NCBI GenBank assembly: GCA_965203535.1
Contig: OZ241897.1
Location: 992,001 to 1,056,000 of the forward strand
Source of the DNA: JAJDTT01 sp022827025
GTDB taxonomy: Bacteria; Acidobacteriota; UBA6911; RPQK01; JAJDTT01
Direction: 5' to 3'
DNA length: 64,000 nucleotides
The number at the start of each line of letters is the position of its first letter. Within the stretch, counting starts at the first letter, position 1. Position numbers and translations under genes: made by a program. Shown piece by piece: positions 38,796 through 47,595 of the stretch. The notes beneath the pieces were generated by a model. It made no database searches. It had not been told where the DNA came from and saw only the letters and a list, made by a program, of their open reading frames with translations.

Positions 38796-41700
38796 ATGAA
38801 TCACAGCGACGCCTACCAGGGAGAGCCGGCCGGTCCCATTGCCTTCATGGCGAGCAACCGAGTTGCCGCCAATCTGTTGATGTTCCTCATATTGGCGGCG
38901 GGCCTGGTGGCGTTCGGCGCCCTGGAGCGGGAAGCCTGGCCGACGGTTCCCTTCAATACCATCGAAGTCTCCATGGCTTATCCCGGCGCCACCCCCGAAG
39001 AAGTGGAGGAATCGATCGTCGTCAAGATCGAGGAACAGGTCAAGGCGTTGGCGGATGTCAAGGCGGTGAAGTCCCTGGCGGCCCCGGGGATGGCGTCGGT
39101 GAGGGTCGAATTGAAGACCGGCACCGACATCAGCGAGGCCATGGACGAAATCGAGTCCGCGGTCGGCCTTATCCAGACGTTTCCCGGTGCGGCCGAGCGT
39201 CCCGAATTCAGGGAGATGAACAACCGCACCAGCATGATCCGCCTGATCGTTTTCGGCGACATCCCGGAGCGGTCGCTCAAGGAGTTGGCCTACCAGGTCG
39301 AAGACAGCTTGAGTACGCTCCCCAACGTGTCCCACGTCGAGACGACCGGGACGAGAAACTACGAGATCTCGATCGAAATTCCGCTCGTCCGCCTGCGCAC
39401 CTTCGGGCTGACGCTCGACGACGTCGCGGCTGCGGTACGCCGCAACTCCCTCGACCTTTCGGCCGGCCGAATCGATACGCGGGTCGCCGAAGTGCGCGTG
39501 CGGACCATCGGCCAGAGCTACGATCAGCTCGACTTCGAGGAGATCGTCGTTGTCGCCCGGAATGACGGCACGATTGTACGCCTCGGCGATATCGCCGACG
39601 TGCGCGACGCCTTCCAGGACATCGACCTGATCTTCCGGCACCAGGAGAAGCCGGCGGTCTTTGTCGAGGTGTTCCGGGCCGAGGGCGAACAGGTGATGGA
39701 ACTGGCGGGGGCCGTGCACGAGCACATCGCGAACGTCATTGTTCCGTCCCTGCCCGATGGCGTCGGGATCACCACCTGGAACGACGACTCCCGGACCTAT
39801 TCGGAGCGGGCCGACATCCTCCGCAAGAACGGTCTTCTGGGACTCGTTCTGGTATTCGTTGCGCTGGCCCTCTTTCTCGAGATACGGCTCGCTTTGTGGG
39901 TCGTCGCCGGCCTGGTCACCTCGGGCATCGGGGCCCTGGCCGTGATGCTGGCGCTCGACCTTGCGATCAATACCATTTCCCTGTTCGCGTTCGTTCTGGC
40001 CATCGGCATTATCGTCGATGACGCCATCGTCGTGGCCGAGCACATCCACTACGAACGTATGCGGGGCACGCCGGGAGTCGTCGCGGCGATCCGGGGCGCG
40101 CGGCGGATCAAGAAGGCGTTGATCTTCGCGGTTCTCACCTCGGTGGCGGCGTTCACGCCCCTGCTCTTCATCCCCGGGGGCATCGGAGAAGTCTGGAGCG
40201 CTCTGCCGGTGATTGTCATCGGCATGCTGCTGATCTCGCTGGTCGAAGCGCTCCTGATACTGCCGAGGCACCTGTGCCACTTGCAGGGGCCGGAATGGGT
40301 GCCGTCCAACATTGTGGATCGATTCTTCAGTTGTATCCGGCACTACGTGGACCGAGGGCTGAAGGGGTTCGTGAATGGCCCTCTGGATTGGGCCCTGCGC
40401 TTCGCGACGAATCAACCCGCCGTCATGGTGGCGTTCATGGTCGGCCTGTTCATTGTCAGTCTCTCCCTGGTGCCGGCCGGGTTCGTCCCAACGACCTTCG
40501 CCCCCGTCGTGGAGGGAGACTTCATCACCGCCAATCTCGAAATGCCGGACGGGACAACTGCCGAACGGACGTACGAGGTGGCAATGGAGCTGGAGCGGGC
40601 TGGAAGGCGGGTATTGGAACGCCTGGATCGGGAACGGCCGGACGGTTCGCCCTCGCTGTTGTCAGCCGTCAGCGTCACCGTCGGCCACAGGGCACGCGTG
40701 GAGGGGGGTGGGCTCAGCCCGACCCCGACCATGAATCCGCAGGCAAACATCGCCACCATCGAATTCAAGCTCTTGAGCGCCCAGCAACGGGACATGTCCA
40801 CCATCGCCATCGTTCAGGCCTGGCGGGAAGAGGTGGGGATCCTCCCCCACGTTCGCGGGATCGCCTTCAGTGGCGAGGTCATCGATCTCGGCAGTCCCGT
40901 GGAGGCAGTGCTGTCGCATCCCGATCCGGAGCGCCTGTCGGAAATCGCGGACTCGGTGGTCGACGGCCTTCGCAGCGTGGCAGGCGTCTTCGACGTGCGG
41001 TCCGACCACACGCCGGGCGTCAGGGAGATTCAGTTGGCGTTGCGGCCGGAGGCGCGTACCTTTGGCCTCACGGTCGAGGAGTTGGCGCGGCAGGCGCGGG
41101 CGGCGTTCTTCGGTGTGGAAGCGTTGAGGGTTCAGCGAAACCGCGAAGAGGTTCGAGTCTATGCGCGCTTGCCCGGGGAGGAGCGCGATGCGATCACGGA
41201 TGTCGAGGGCTACCTGATCCGCACCCCTTCGGGGGGGCGGGTGCCGCTCAGCCACGTGGCATCGATGAGCATGGGCACTTCTCCGCCGTCGATCCGCCGC
41301 CAGGACGGTCAGCGCGTCGTTACGGTGACGGCTGAGGTGGACGAGAATGTGATCTCGGGCGGCGATGCGAATGACATCCTCGAGAACACGATCCTCGCCC
41401 AACTGACCGCCACCTCACCCGATCTGACCTTTACCTTTGGGGGCGAACAGCAACAGCAGTTGGAGTCGCTGGACGCTCTTTACCGCGGCTTCGTGCTCGC
41501 CATGCTGGCGATTTTCGCGCTGCTTGCCCTTTCCCAAGGTTCCTATATCAGACCGTTCCTCGTGATGGCCATCATTCCATTCGGTCTTGTCGGCGTCGTC
41601 CTCGGCCACTACGTACTGGGAGTCCCCATCAGTGCCGCGTCGTTCATGGGCTTCTTCGGGCTCAGCGGCGTCACCATCAACGACTCGCTGGTCATGATGG

Positions 41701-41996
41701 ACTTCATCGACCAGCGGCGCCGGGAGGGGGCCGACGCAAAGACGGCGATCATCAATGGCGCCAAGGGACGCTTCCGGCCCATCATCCTGACCTCGGTCAC
41801 CACTTTTCTCGGCTTCACGCCCCTCATTCTCGAACGGGCCATCCAGGCGCAGTTTCTGGTCCCGTTCGCCGCGTCGCTCGGCGTCGGAATCATGATTACG
41901 ACCGGGATCCTGATGTTGCTCGTGCCGGCACTGATGGCCGGCTATCTACGCGTCAACTCCCGTCACGGGGCAGCGGGAGCCGCGCCCGTCCGCTAG
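38796..41996 (+). CDS. efflux RND transporter permease (second)
   Basis: A 1066-aa RND pump subunit, paired with the adaptor just upstream. N-terminus: MASNRVAANLLMFLILAAGLV; YPGATPEEVEESIVVKIEEQV; TM4 acids in FVLAIGIIVDDAIVVAEHIHYERM (split here for clarity as VLAIGIIVDDAIVVAEHI). The late repeat FGLSGVTINDSLVMMDFIDQ matches the other permease in the window. The start ATG follows AGAGG. The last 51 nt overlap the 3' end of the convergent GPP34-P450 gene. Confidence 0.94.
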   Translation: MNHSDAYQGEPAGPIAFMASNRVAANLLMFLILAAGLVAFGALEREAWPTVPFNTIEVSMAYPGATPEEVEESIVVKIEEQVKALADVKAVKSLAAPGMASVRVELKTGTDISEAMDEIESAVGLIQTFPGAAERPEFREMNNRTSMIRLIVFGDIPERSLKELAYQVEDSLSTLPNVSHVETTGTRNYEISIEIPLVRLRTFGLTLDDVAAAVRRNSLDLSAGRIDTRVAEVRVRTIGQSYDQLDFEEIVVVARNDGTIVRLGDIADVRDAFQDIDLIFRHQEKPAVFVEVFRAEGEQVMELAGAVHEHIANVIVPSLPDGVGITTWNDDSRTYSERADILRKNGLLGLVLVFVALALFLEIRLALWVVAGLVTSGIGALAVMLALDLAINTISLFAFVLAIGIIVDDAIVVAEHIHYERMRGTPGVVAAIRGARRIKKALIFAVLTSVAAFTPLLFIPGGIGEVWSALPVIVIGMLLISLVEALLILPRHLCHLQGPEWVPSNIVDRFFSCIRHYVDRGLKGFVNGPLDWALRFATNQPAVMVAFMVGLFIVSLSLVPAGFVPTTFAPVVEGDFITANLEMPDGTTAERTYEVAMELERAGRRVLERLDRERPDGSPSLLSAVSVTVGHRARVEGGGLSPTPTMNPQANIATIEFKLLSAQQRDMSTIAIVQAWREEVGILPHVRGIAFSGEVIDLGSPVEAVLSHPDPERLSEIADSVVDGLRSVAGVFDVRSDHTPGVREIQLALRPEARTFGLTVEELARQARAAFFGVEALRVQRNREEVRVYARLPGEERDAITDVEGYLIRTPSGGRVPLSHVASMSMGTSPPSIRRQDGQRVVTVTAEVDENVISGGDANDILENTILAQLTATSPDLTFTFGGEQQQQLESLDALYRGFVLAMLAIFALLALSQGSYIRPFLVMAIIPFGLVGVVLGHYVLGVPISAASFMGFFGLSGVTINDSLVMMDFIDQRRREGADAKTAIINGAKGRFRPIILTSVTTFLGFTPLILERAIQAQFLVPFAASLGVGIMITTGILMLLVPALMAGYLRVNSRHGAAGAAPVR

Positions 41997-44060
41997 GCCG
42001 TCCGGCTCCAGCGGCGGTACCGGTGCACTCTTCTTTGCGGAAACCGGATTCGTGACTTGAGCGACGCGGAGCCTGAGTTTCTTGTTGGGGGCGCCGGTCG
42101 GGAACGGATTGATGCTGAGCTTGTAGCTCTCCGGCGATACTTCCAGGTTCACGTGGTAGGCGATCAGCAGAAGGTTGACGGCCATCTGAAGCTCCACCCA
42201 CGGACGCCCCAGGCAGACGTGCGTCCCCAGGCCATAGGGAGCGTAGGCCCCCGGCTGCAAATGCTCCGCTCGATGCGGCAGGTATCGGTCGATGTCGAAT
42301 TTCAGCGGATCCTTGAACAAGTCGCCGGAGTAGTGTGTCGCGGTCTGGGAGATCAGCAGCCGCGTCCCGGGAGGTATCTCGAAGCCACTGACGATGCACG
42401 GGTTCATGACGGTTCTCAACTGCCACGGAATCACGGGATACATACGTCCGGATTCAAGGAACAGCCGGTGCGTGACGTCGATGGATTCGCGAGTGAAGTC
42501 CGCCGGCTTCGGCTCACGCCCGTCACCGAAAAGCGCCTCGGCTTCTCGACGAACCCCCGCGTACACATCCGGGTTTCGAACCATGCAATAGACGGCGAAG
42601 GCGAGCGCGCTGCCCAAATAGATGCTGGCGACCATCGATGCGACAAACGGAAAGGTGAGGTCCGTTTCCGGCAGGAACTGCGGGTCGTTTCGATGGAGTT
42701 CGAGGATTGCGTCGGCAAGATCCAGCGGCTTCCCCTTCCTCTGCGCCGGCGTGTGCGATGCGATGATCTCCTCTTGAAGTTGAACGACCCGTTTGGCCCC
42801 ACGCTTCATCCTGGGCGTGGACATCATGAATTTGGGCAACGCGCCCTGAACCCCGATGACAAGCGCACGATGCTCGTAATCAAGCAGTTCGTCGACATAA
42901 TGGCTGCAGTCCACTCCGATCGACAGGCTAGAGACTTGACGGCTCATGTGGGTCTGGAAGGTCCCGGTTGCGCGGAAAACCTCGGCTTCGTTCCAGGAGC
43001 CGATCGATTGCCTGCAATGGGAGATCAACTCCGGCAGCCGCCGCGCGAGCGTGGCGCGGGAATAGGCACTGTGTAGCGACTTGCGCATCTTGAAGTGTTC
43101 GGCGCCATCCATTCCGGGCAGGGTTCGGGACGCGCCGAACAAACGTTCCAGCCCCTCGATGTAGTCCTTCGAGCGAAGGTAGAAGCGGCCGTGCCGGTTG
43201 ACCCACTGATTCGTATCCGGGCCCATCAAGGCGACGACCGGTTGCTTGCCCATCTTGAAGGGAACCCGGACGACCGGTCCGTGCTTCCGGAAGATCTCGT
43301 GCATCGCCTTGGGAATATTCCCGGAACGGAAATCACGCACTCGCAGGATGTCGACGATCCCGAGCTTCGGAATCGGCTTGGCTTGGAGAACCCGGCGGGT
43401 CTTCGGGTTGACGCTGCTCTGCTTCACCGCCTCGGCAACCGACCGCCCCACCAGATCCAACTTGGCGATCGTCTCGATCCGTTTGAGCTTTTCCTCGTAG
43501 TCTTCGGGCGAGAGCACCAGCTTGAACCCGTCGCAGGTATGCATCAGTGCAACGAGAATGGCGTCGTGTGGGTCCGGGATGGTGTCGGTCAGGATGGCGT
43601 CCAGGATTCTTGCCCTGGCTTCCTGACGGATCTTGTTGTCGGACGTCGAATAGCCTCCCGAGCGCGAAACGTTGCGCGAGAGCGTCCAGAATCCACCGCT
43701 TCGGTACTCGAGAATTCCCCTCTCCACCAGGCGTTCGAGCGTGACCGTGACGATTTCCTCGGAACGAGCCGCGTTCCGTTCAATCCAGTATTGTGCCTCG
43801 AAGAGTTGTTTGGACCCGGTAATTTCCTTGAGCGTCGGATCGAGCAGATCGTCTCGGGTTGGGGTGGAATCCGTGACGTACAACACTTGCAAATCGGTGT
43901 CGATGCGACCCGCCAGCGCGAGATCTGCGATTACGGCGCCCGCCATGACGCAGGAGAAGTTCCAGCCCGGAACCATCTCCAAATAGCCGCTCCTCTCGTT
44001 GAGCATCAGGAGGATCAACTCTTCGGAAAGGCGGATTGGAATCTCGTCGACCCTGGTCAT
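41946..44060 (-). CDS. GPP34 (GOLPH3-like) domain fused to a cytochrome P450
   Basis: A 704-aa two-domain protein. Residues about 8-215 match the GPP34/GOLPH3 fold that binds phosphoinositides in eukaryotes: LSEELILLMLNERSGYLEM, VMAGAVIADLALAGRID and VTDSTPTRDDLLDPTLKEI. Residues about 230-670 are a P450: ExxR is ESGR (536-539), and the haem loop is YGLGTHVCLG with Cys616. The I-helix (about 471-490, VASMVASIYLGSALAFAV) lacks the usual acid-Thr pair used for O2 activation. It is the last gene after TetR-OMF-adaptor, 6 nt after the adaptor stop. A membrane-tethered lipid-modifying or peroxygenase-like P450 is a reasonable inference. The fusion is one uninterrupted frame. Confidence 0.88.
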   Translation of the reverse strand: MTRVDEIPIRLSEELILLMLNERSGYLEMVPGWNFSCVMAGAVIADLALAGRIDTDLQVLYVTDSTPTRDDLLDPTLKEITGSKQLFEAQYWIERNAARSEEIVTVTLERLVERGILEYRSGGFWTLSRNVSRSGGYSTSDNKIRQEARARILDAILTDTIPDPHDAILVALMHTCDGFKLVLSPEDYEEKLKRIETIAKLDLVGRSVAEAVKQSSVNPKTRRVLQAKPIPKLGIVDILRVRDFRSGNIPKAMHEIFRKHGPVVRVPFKMGKQPVVALMGPDTNQWVNRHGRFYLRSKDYIEGLERLFGASRTLPGMDGAEHFKMRKSLHSAYSRATLARRLPELISHCRQSIGSWNEAEVFRATGTFQTHMSRQVSSLSIGVDCSHYVDELLDYEHRALVIGVQGALPKFMMSTPRMKRGAKRVVQLQEEIIASHTPAQRKGKPLDLADAILELHRNDPQFLPETDLTFPFVASMVASIYLGSALAFAVYCMVRNPDVYAGVRREAEALFGDGREPKPADFTRESIDVTHRLFLESGRMYPVIPWQLRTVMNPCIVSGFEIPPGTRLLISQTATHYSGDLFKDPLKFDIDRYLPHRAEHLQPGAYAPYGLGTHVCLGRPWVELQMAVNLLLIAYHVNLEVSPESYKLSINPFPTGAPNKKLRLRVAQVTNPVSAKKSAPVPPLEPDGLADGRGSRCPVTGVDA

Positions 44061-44066
44061 GACTTG

Positions 44067-45257
44067 TCAATCCAGATCGGGTGTCTCAATAGAATCGGCC
44101 TGGACCCGGACCTCCATTCCGTCGACGACCGTTGCCAGCGTGGCCAGGGAAACCAATTCTCCCTCCGCAAGACCCGAGTCGATGATCACCATTTCCCGCT
44201 CCAGCCGGACGACGTTTACGCTGCGAAAACGGAGCTTGGACTCCGAGTCCACCACGAGCACCTGGTCCTCCCCACGAAGGGCCGCACGAGGCAGCGCGAC
44301 GACGTCCCGCATCCGGCGGCCCTGAATCTCGGCTTCCACGAACATGCCCACCGCCAGGGGCGGACGATGAGGGTCGGGACCCCGGCCGTAAGGATCGGGG
44401 ACCTGGGCAATGGCGTGGATCATCCGGGTCTGAGGGTCGATGGTGCCTTCGGTCCGGACGATCTTGCCGACCCAAGTGTGTCTCCGCTGGCCGAACTCAG
44501 TCTGCAGGCGCACCACCGGTTGACGTTGCCGGGCGCCTCCACCGCGATAGCTGAGAGGCAGGTCCACGTAGGCCAACTCCTCGTCGGGCAAGGGTAACCG
44601 AATCTCAGCATGGTCCACGGAATAGATGACGGCGACCGCAGTCCCGGGAGTCACATATTGGCCGATGTCCACGTTCTTTCGAAGGACCCGTCCCGCGAAA
44701 GGAGCGGTGATCCGGGTCTTTTCCAGGTTCCGCCTGGCCTGTGCCAATGCGGCTTGAGCGGAAGACAGCGCGGCCGTCGCCTGAGCGATCTGGGGAACTC
44801 GCCGCAACAAGGGTGGAGCCTCTCCCTTGCCCAGACTCTCCCACTCCTTCCGGGCAACCTCGGCCTGCGCCTCTTCGGTCTCCAACGAGAGTCTGGCCTG
44901 TGCGATCTGTGCTTCGGCTTGAACCACCTGAAGCTGGTAGTCGGTGGGGTCGATCCTCAGAAGCTCGGCCCCCGCTTCGAAGAAACCTCCCGCCGCGAGA
45001 GAAGGAGAGACTTCCAGGACCCGCCCCGCGATCTCGGGCACCAGCGTGGTCTGGGTTCGGGGAGCCACGGTCCCCTGCGACTTGACGGTCAGCCGCAGGT
45101 CTTGGAGCTTCACCGGTACGGCCCGGATCACCGGAATTGGAACCTCGGGAGGACGGGTTTCGACCACGGGCCGATCATTGAATATTTTCCAGGCCAACGC
45201 CGTCGCAACGGCCATAGTCGCCATGGGCAGCAAGATCTTCAGGAGCAGCTTGATCAA
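44067..45257 (-). CDS. RND efflux periplasmic adaptor (MFP) subunit, second
   Basis: A 396-aa membrane-fusion protein with an N-terminal membrane anchor (LLLKILLPMATMAVATALAW). The lipoyl halves are TLVPEIAGRVLEVSPSLAAG and KTRITAPFAGRVLRKNVDIG, with an alpha-hairpin of about 80 residues between them. The start is a TTG at 45257 whose TTGA overlaps the outer-membrane factor stop. There is no permease in this operon; either permease in the window could be the partner. Confidence 0.9.
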   Translation of the reverse strand: MIKLLLKILLPMATMAVATALAWKIFNDRPVVETRPPEVPIPVIRAVPVKLQDLRLTVKSQGTVAPRTQTTLVPEIAGRVLEVSPSLAAGGFFEAGAELLRIDPTDYQLQVVQAEAQIAQARLSLETEEAQAEVARKEWESLGKGEAPPLLRRVPQIAQATAALSSAQAALAQARRNLEKTRITAPFAGRVLRKNVDIGQYVTPGTAVAVIYSVDHAEIRLPLPDEELAYVDLPLSYRGGGARQRQPVVRLQTEFGQRRHTWVGKIVRTEGTIDPQTRMIHAIAQVPDPYGRGPDPHRPPLAVGMFVEAEIQGRRMRDVVALPRAALRGEDQVLVVDSESKLRFRSVNVVRLEREMVIIDSGLAEGELVSLATLATVVDGMEVRVQADSIETPDLD

Positions 45258-46720
45258 TTTCCCATCTCTCCGGCAATAGACACCGGGAGAAGAGCTCCCG
45301 GGGCGCCCGGCGGGGCGCCTGGGTCAAATCCGCCTCCCAGCGCCAAGTGGAGGTCGATCCGGTTTTCCAGCAGGAGACGTTGCAGGGTCAGGATCTGACT
45401 CTTGGAATTGAGGATTCGCCGATCCGTCTGCAACACCACCAGCAAATCCCCCAAACCTTGGCGATAGCGAAACCGGGCCTGTTCCCGGGCCGTTTCGGCC
45501 TCCCCTACGGATTCTTCCAGTTCACGCTGCCGATCCCGCAAGAAACTCTCGACCGAAAGGGCCGTCTCAACCTCGCCGAAGGCCTGCAGGACTGCACCGG
45601 CGTAGGTCTCCAGGATTTCCCGGGACCGGCCTTGGGCAATGTCGACCTGACGTTTGAGGCGTCCCCCTTGAAAGATGGGTTGGACTATGTTGCCCAGCAG
45701 ACTCCAGACGGTGTAGTCCCAATTCAAAAGGCTCAACAACCCTTTGGTGGAGGATCCGCCGGTCGTGGTGAGACTCAACTGCGGGTGCAGGGCCGTTTGA
45801 GCCTGGATGATCCCGACATCGGAGGCCAACAGACGCCGCTGCGCCGCGATGAGATCGGGACGGCGAGTCAGGAGCTGGGAGGGGACACCGGCCGGAACGC
45901 CAGAGGAGATCTTGGGGAGGCTCTCCCGGACCCGCAGTTCCCCGCGCGGATAGCGTCCGGCCAGGAGCTCCACTTGGCGGATGCTGCGGTCCAGTGCCTC
46001 GCGGCGGAGATGGACGGCAGATTCTGCAGCAGAAATGTCTGATTCGACCAGGCTGATTTCCAGAGCCGGCGCGAAACCCGCCTCAAAGCGGTTTCGGAGC
46101 CATTTGGAGGTCGCCTCATAACTGGCCACCATTTCACGCGCCAGAGCCAACTGCAGTTCTGCCTCCGAGCAGGCGAACCAGGCCTTGGCGGTCTGGCCCG
46201 CCAACGAATGCCTCGCCGCAGCAAGGTCTGCGGCATGCACGGAGGCGAGAGCGCCGGCCAAAATCTCGCCGCTGCGGATTCTTCCCCAGAGGTCCGCTTC
46301 CCAGTTGATGTCCAACGAGGCGCCCAGGTTGGTAAACGTGGCCCGGGGTACCCGGCCCTCAAAACCGGGTATGGGAAAACCGATGAAATTCTGCCGCTGA
46401 CGGCGCCCGTTCAAGCTGAATCCAACCGATGGAACCCGGCCGGCGCCGGCGATCTCGGCCTCGATGAGCGCCGTCTCCAATCGGGCGGAGATGGCCCGGA
46501 GTTGGAAGCTGTTGCGGAGGGCCTCTTCGATCAATGCATCCAACTGCGGATCCTGAAACTGTTTCCACCAATGGACATCGACCGTTCCCTCCGCCGCCGT
46601 TGTCGAATTCCATGCTTCCGGGATCGGGAGGCTCGGCTGCCGTTCGGGCGGCGCCGCGGTTCGGACGCATGCGGCTCCCGGCAGGACCATGGCCAGCAAG
46701 AGAAGGTGTGCGAATCTCAT
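45254..46720 (-). CDS. outer-membrane factor lipoprotein (NodT/TolC family)
   Basis: Outer-membrane efflux channel of 488 aa. A signal peptide with lipobox LPGAAC (Cys18) precedes WNSTTAAEGTVDVHWWKQF and the duplicated OEP repeats: LIEEALRNSFQLRAISARLETA, EADLWGRIRSGEI, RRPDLIAAQRRLLASDVGI and AFGEVETALSVE. The RRPDLI block is a hallmark of NodT-type factors. The ATG at 46720 lies 2 nt after the TetR stop. It forms the channel for the adaptor encoded next. Confidence 0.93.
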   Translation of the reverse strand: MRFAHLLLLAMVLPGAACVRTAAPPERQPSLPIPEAWNSTTAAEGTVDVHWWKQFQDPQLDALIEEALRNSFQLRAISARLETALIEAEIAGAGRVPSVGFSLNGRRQRQNFIGFPIPGFEGRVPRATFTNLGASLDINWEADLWGRIRSGEILAGALASVHAADLAAARHSLAGQTAKAWFACSEAELQLALAREMVASYEATSKWLRNRFEAGFAPALEISLVESDISAAESAVHLRREALDRSIRQVELLAGRYPRGELRVRESLPKISSGVPAGVPSQLLTRRPDLIAAQRRLLASDVGIIQAQTALHPQLSLTTTGGSSTKGLLSLLNWDYTVWSLLGNIVQPIFQGGRLKRQVDIAQGRSREILETYAGAVLQAFGEVETALSVESFLRDRQRELEESVGEAETAREQARFRYRQGLGDLLVVLQTDRRILNSKSQILTLQRLLLENRIDLHLALGGGFDPGAPPGAPGALLPVSIAGEMGN

Positions 46721-46722
46721 CC

Positions 46723-47373
46723 TCAATTTTCCTGTGATGGGATCGGAGTCCGAAACCCGGCTGCCAGAAACGAGACCAGTCGATCGACGACCTCGTCCAC
46801 CTGAGACGGTTCCGGAACATCCGTAAAGAGGTTCTCCAGATTCTTCCAGTCGGCGATCACGTGAAGCGTATGGGACATGGCCCCGACCATGAAATGGAAT
46901 CTCCAGAACGCTTCTTCCCGGGACAGATGGGGCAGCCTGGGACCCAACGCGCCGGAAAAACGCTCGATGACTTCGGCGAACTGTCCATAGATCATCTCCC
47001 GAATCGCTCCATCGGGAGAGTTGAAGGCGCGGGAGAGAAGCCGCATGAAACGCATGCCGCCCCTCTCCGGATCCCGGATCAGTTGTACCGGCGGCCGTAT
47101 GAAAGCCTCCAGTATTTGTTCCAGGGACGGATCCCCCGCGCCGCCGCCCGCCTGGCAATGGTCCAGGAGCGCCAGGCGCTGCCGATTGAGAGGAGACAGG
47201 CGAAGGGCGAAGAGTTCCTGAATCAGTTGATCCTTGGAACCGAAGTGATAGTGCATGGCGGCCAGATTCACTTCGGCCCGGGAGGTGATCATCCGAACCG
47301 AGGTCGCAGAGAATCCCCGATCCGCAAAGAGCCCTTCCGCCGCGTTCAGGATCCTGGATCTGGTCTCCAGCAT
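46723..47373 (-). CDS. TetR-family transcriptional regulator
   Basis: A 216-aa repressor-type protein. The N-terminal helix-turn-helix (ILNAAEGLFADRGFSATSVRMITSRAEVNL in two helices, then MHYHFGSKDQL) is typical TetR. The C-terminal ligand domain resembles the CecR/DUF1956 group, with RLLSRAFNSPDGAIREMI and FHFMVGAMSHTLHVIA. It heads the TetR-OMF-adaptor-P450 operon. A palindrome 19-37 nt before its ATG is a likely autoregulatory site. Confidence 0.93.
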   Translation of the reverse strand: MLETRSRILNAAEGLFADRGFSATSVRMITSRAEVNLAAMHYHFGSKDQLIQELFALRLSPLNRQRLALLDHCQAGGGAGDPSLEQILEAFIRPPVQLIRDPERGGMRFMRLLSRAFNSPDGAIREMIYGQFAEVIERFSGALGPRLPHLSREEAFWRFHFMVGAMSHTLHVIADWKNLENLFTDVPEPSQVDEVVDRLVSFLAAGFRTPIPSQEN

Positions 47374-47391
47374 GGTTCTCCAAGTGAAACA

Positions 47392-47410
47392 ATCGTTTAA
47401 AACGTACGAT
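47392..47410. promoter_or_regulatory. candidate TetR operator palindrome
   Basis: ATCGTTTAAAACGTACGAT has outer arms ATCGT (47392-47396) and ACGAT (47406-47410). Nested in it is a perfect 11-bp palindrome, CGTTT-A-AAACG (47394-47404). It ends 19 nt upstream of the tetR ATG, where an autorepressing TetR protein would bind. Role inferred from position and symmetry only. Confidence 0.5.
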
Positions 47411-47595
47411 GGTTCTACGCCAGAGGTGGCGGGGTTGTCAAACGGAGGCTCCGAGAAATAGGATTCCAGAGGAAAGCATCCCGCCGACCGGGGCGGCGGT
47501 GTTACCCCCGACGTCGCGAGCCTATTCTCCCCGATAGGTTCGGGCGTTCGCGAAACCGGAGTGAATCGAGCGTCCGCGCCAAGACGAACTGCCTG

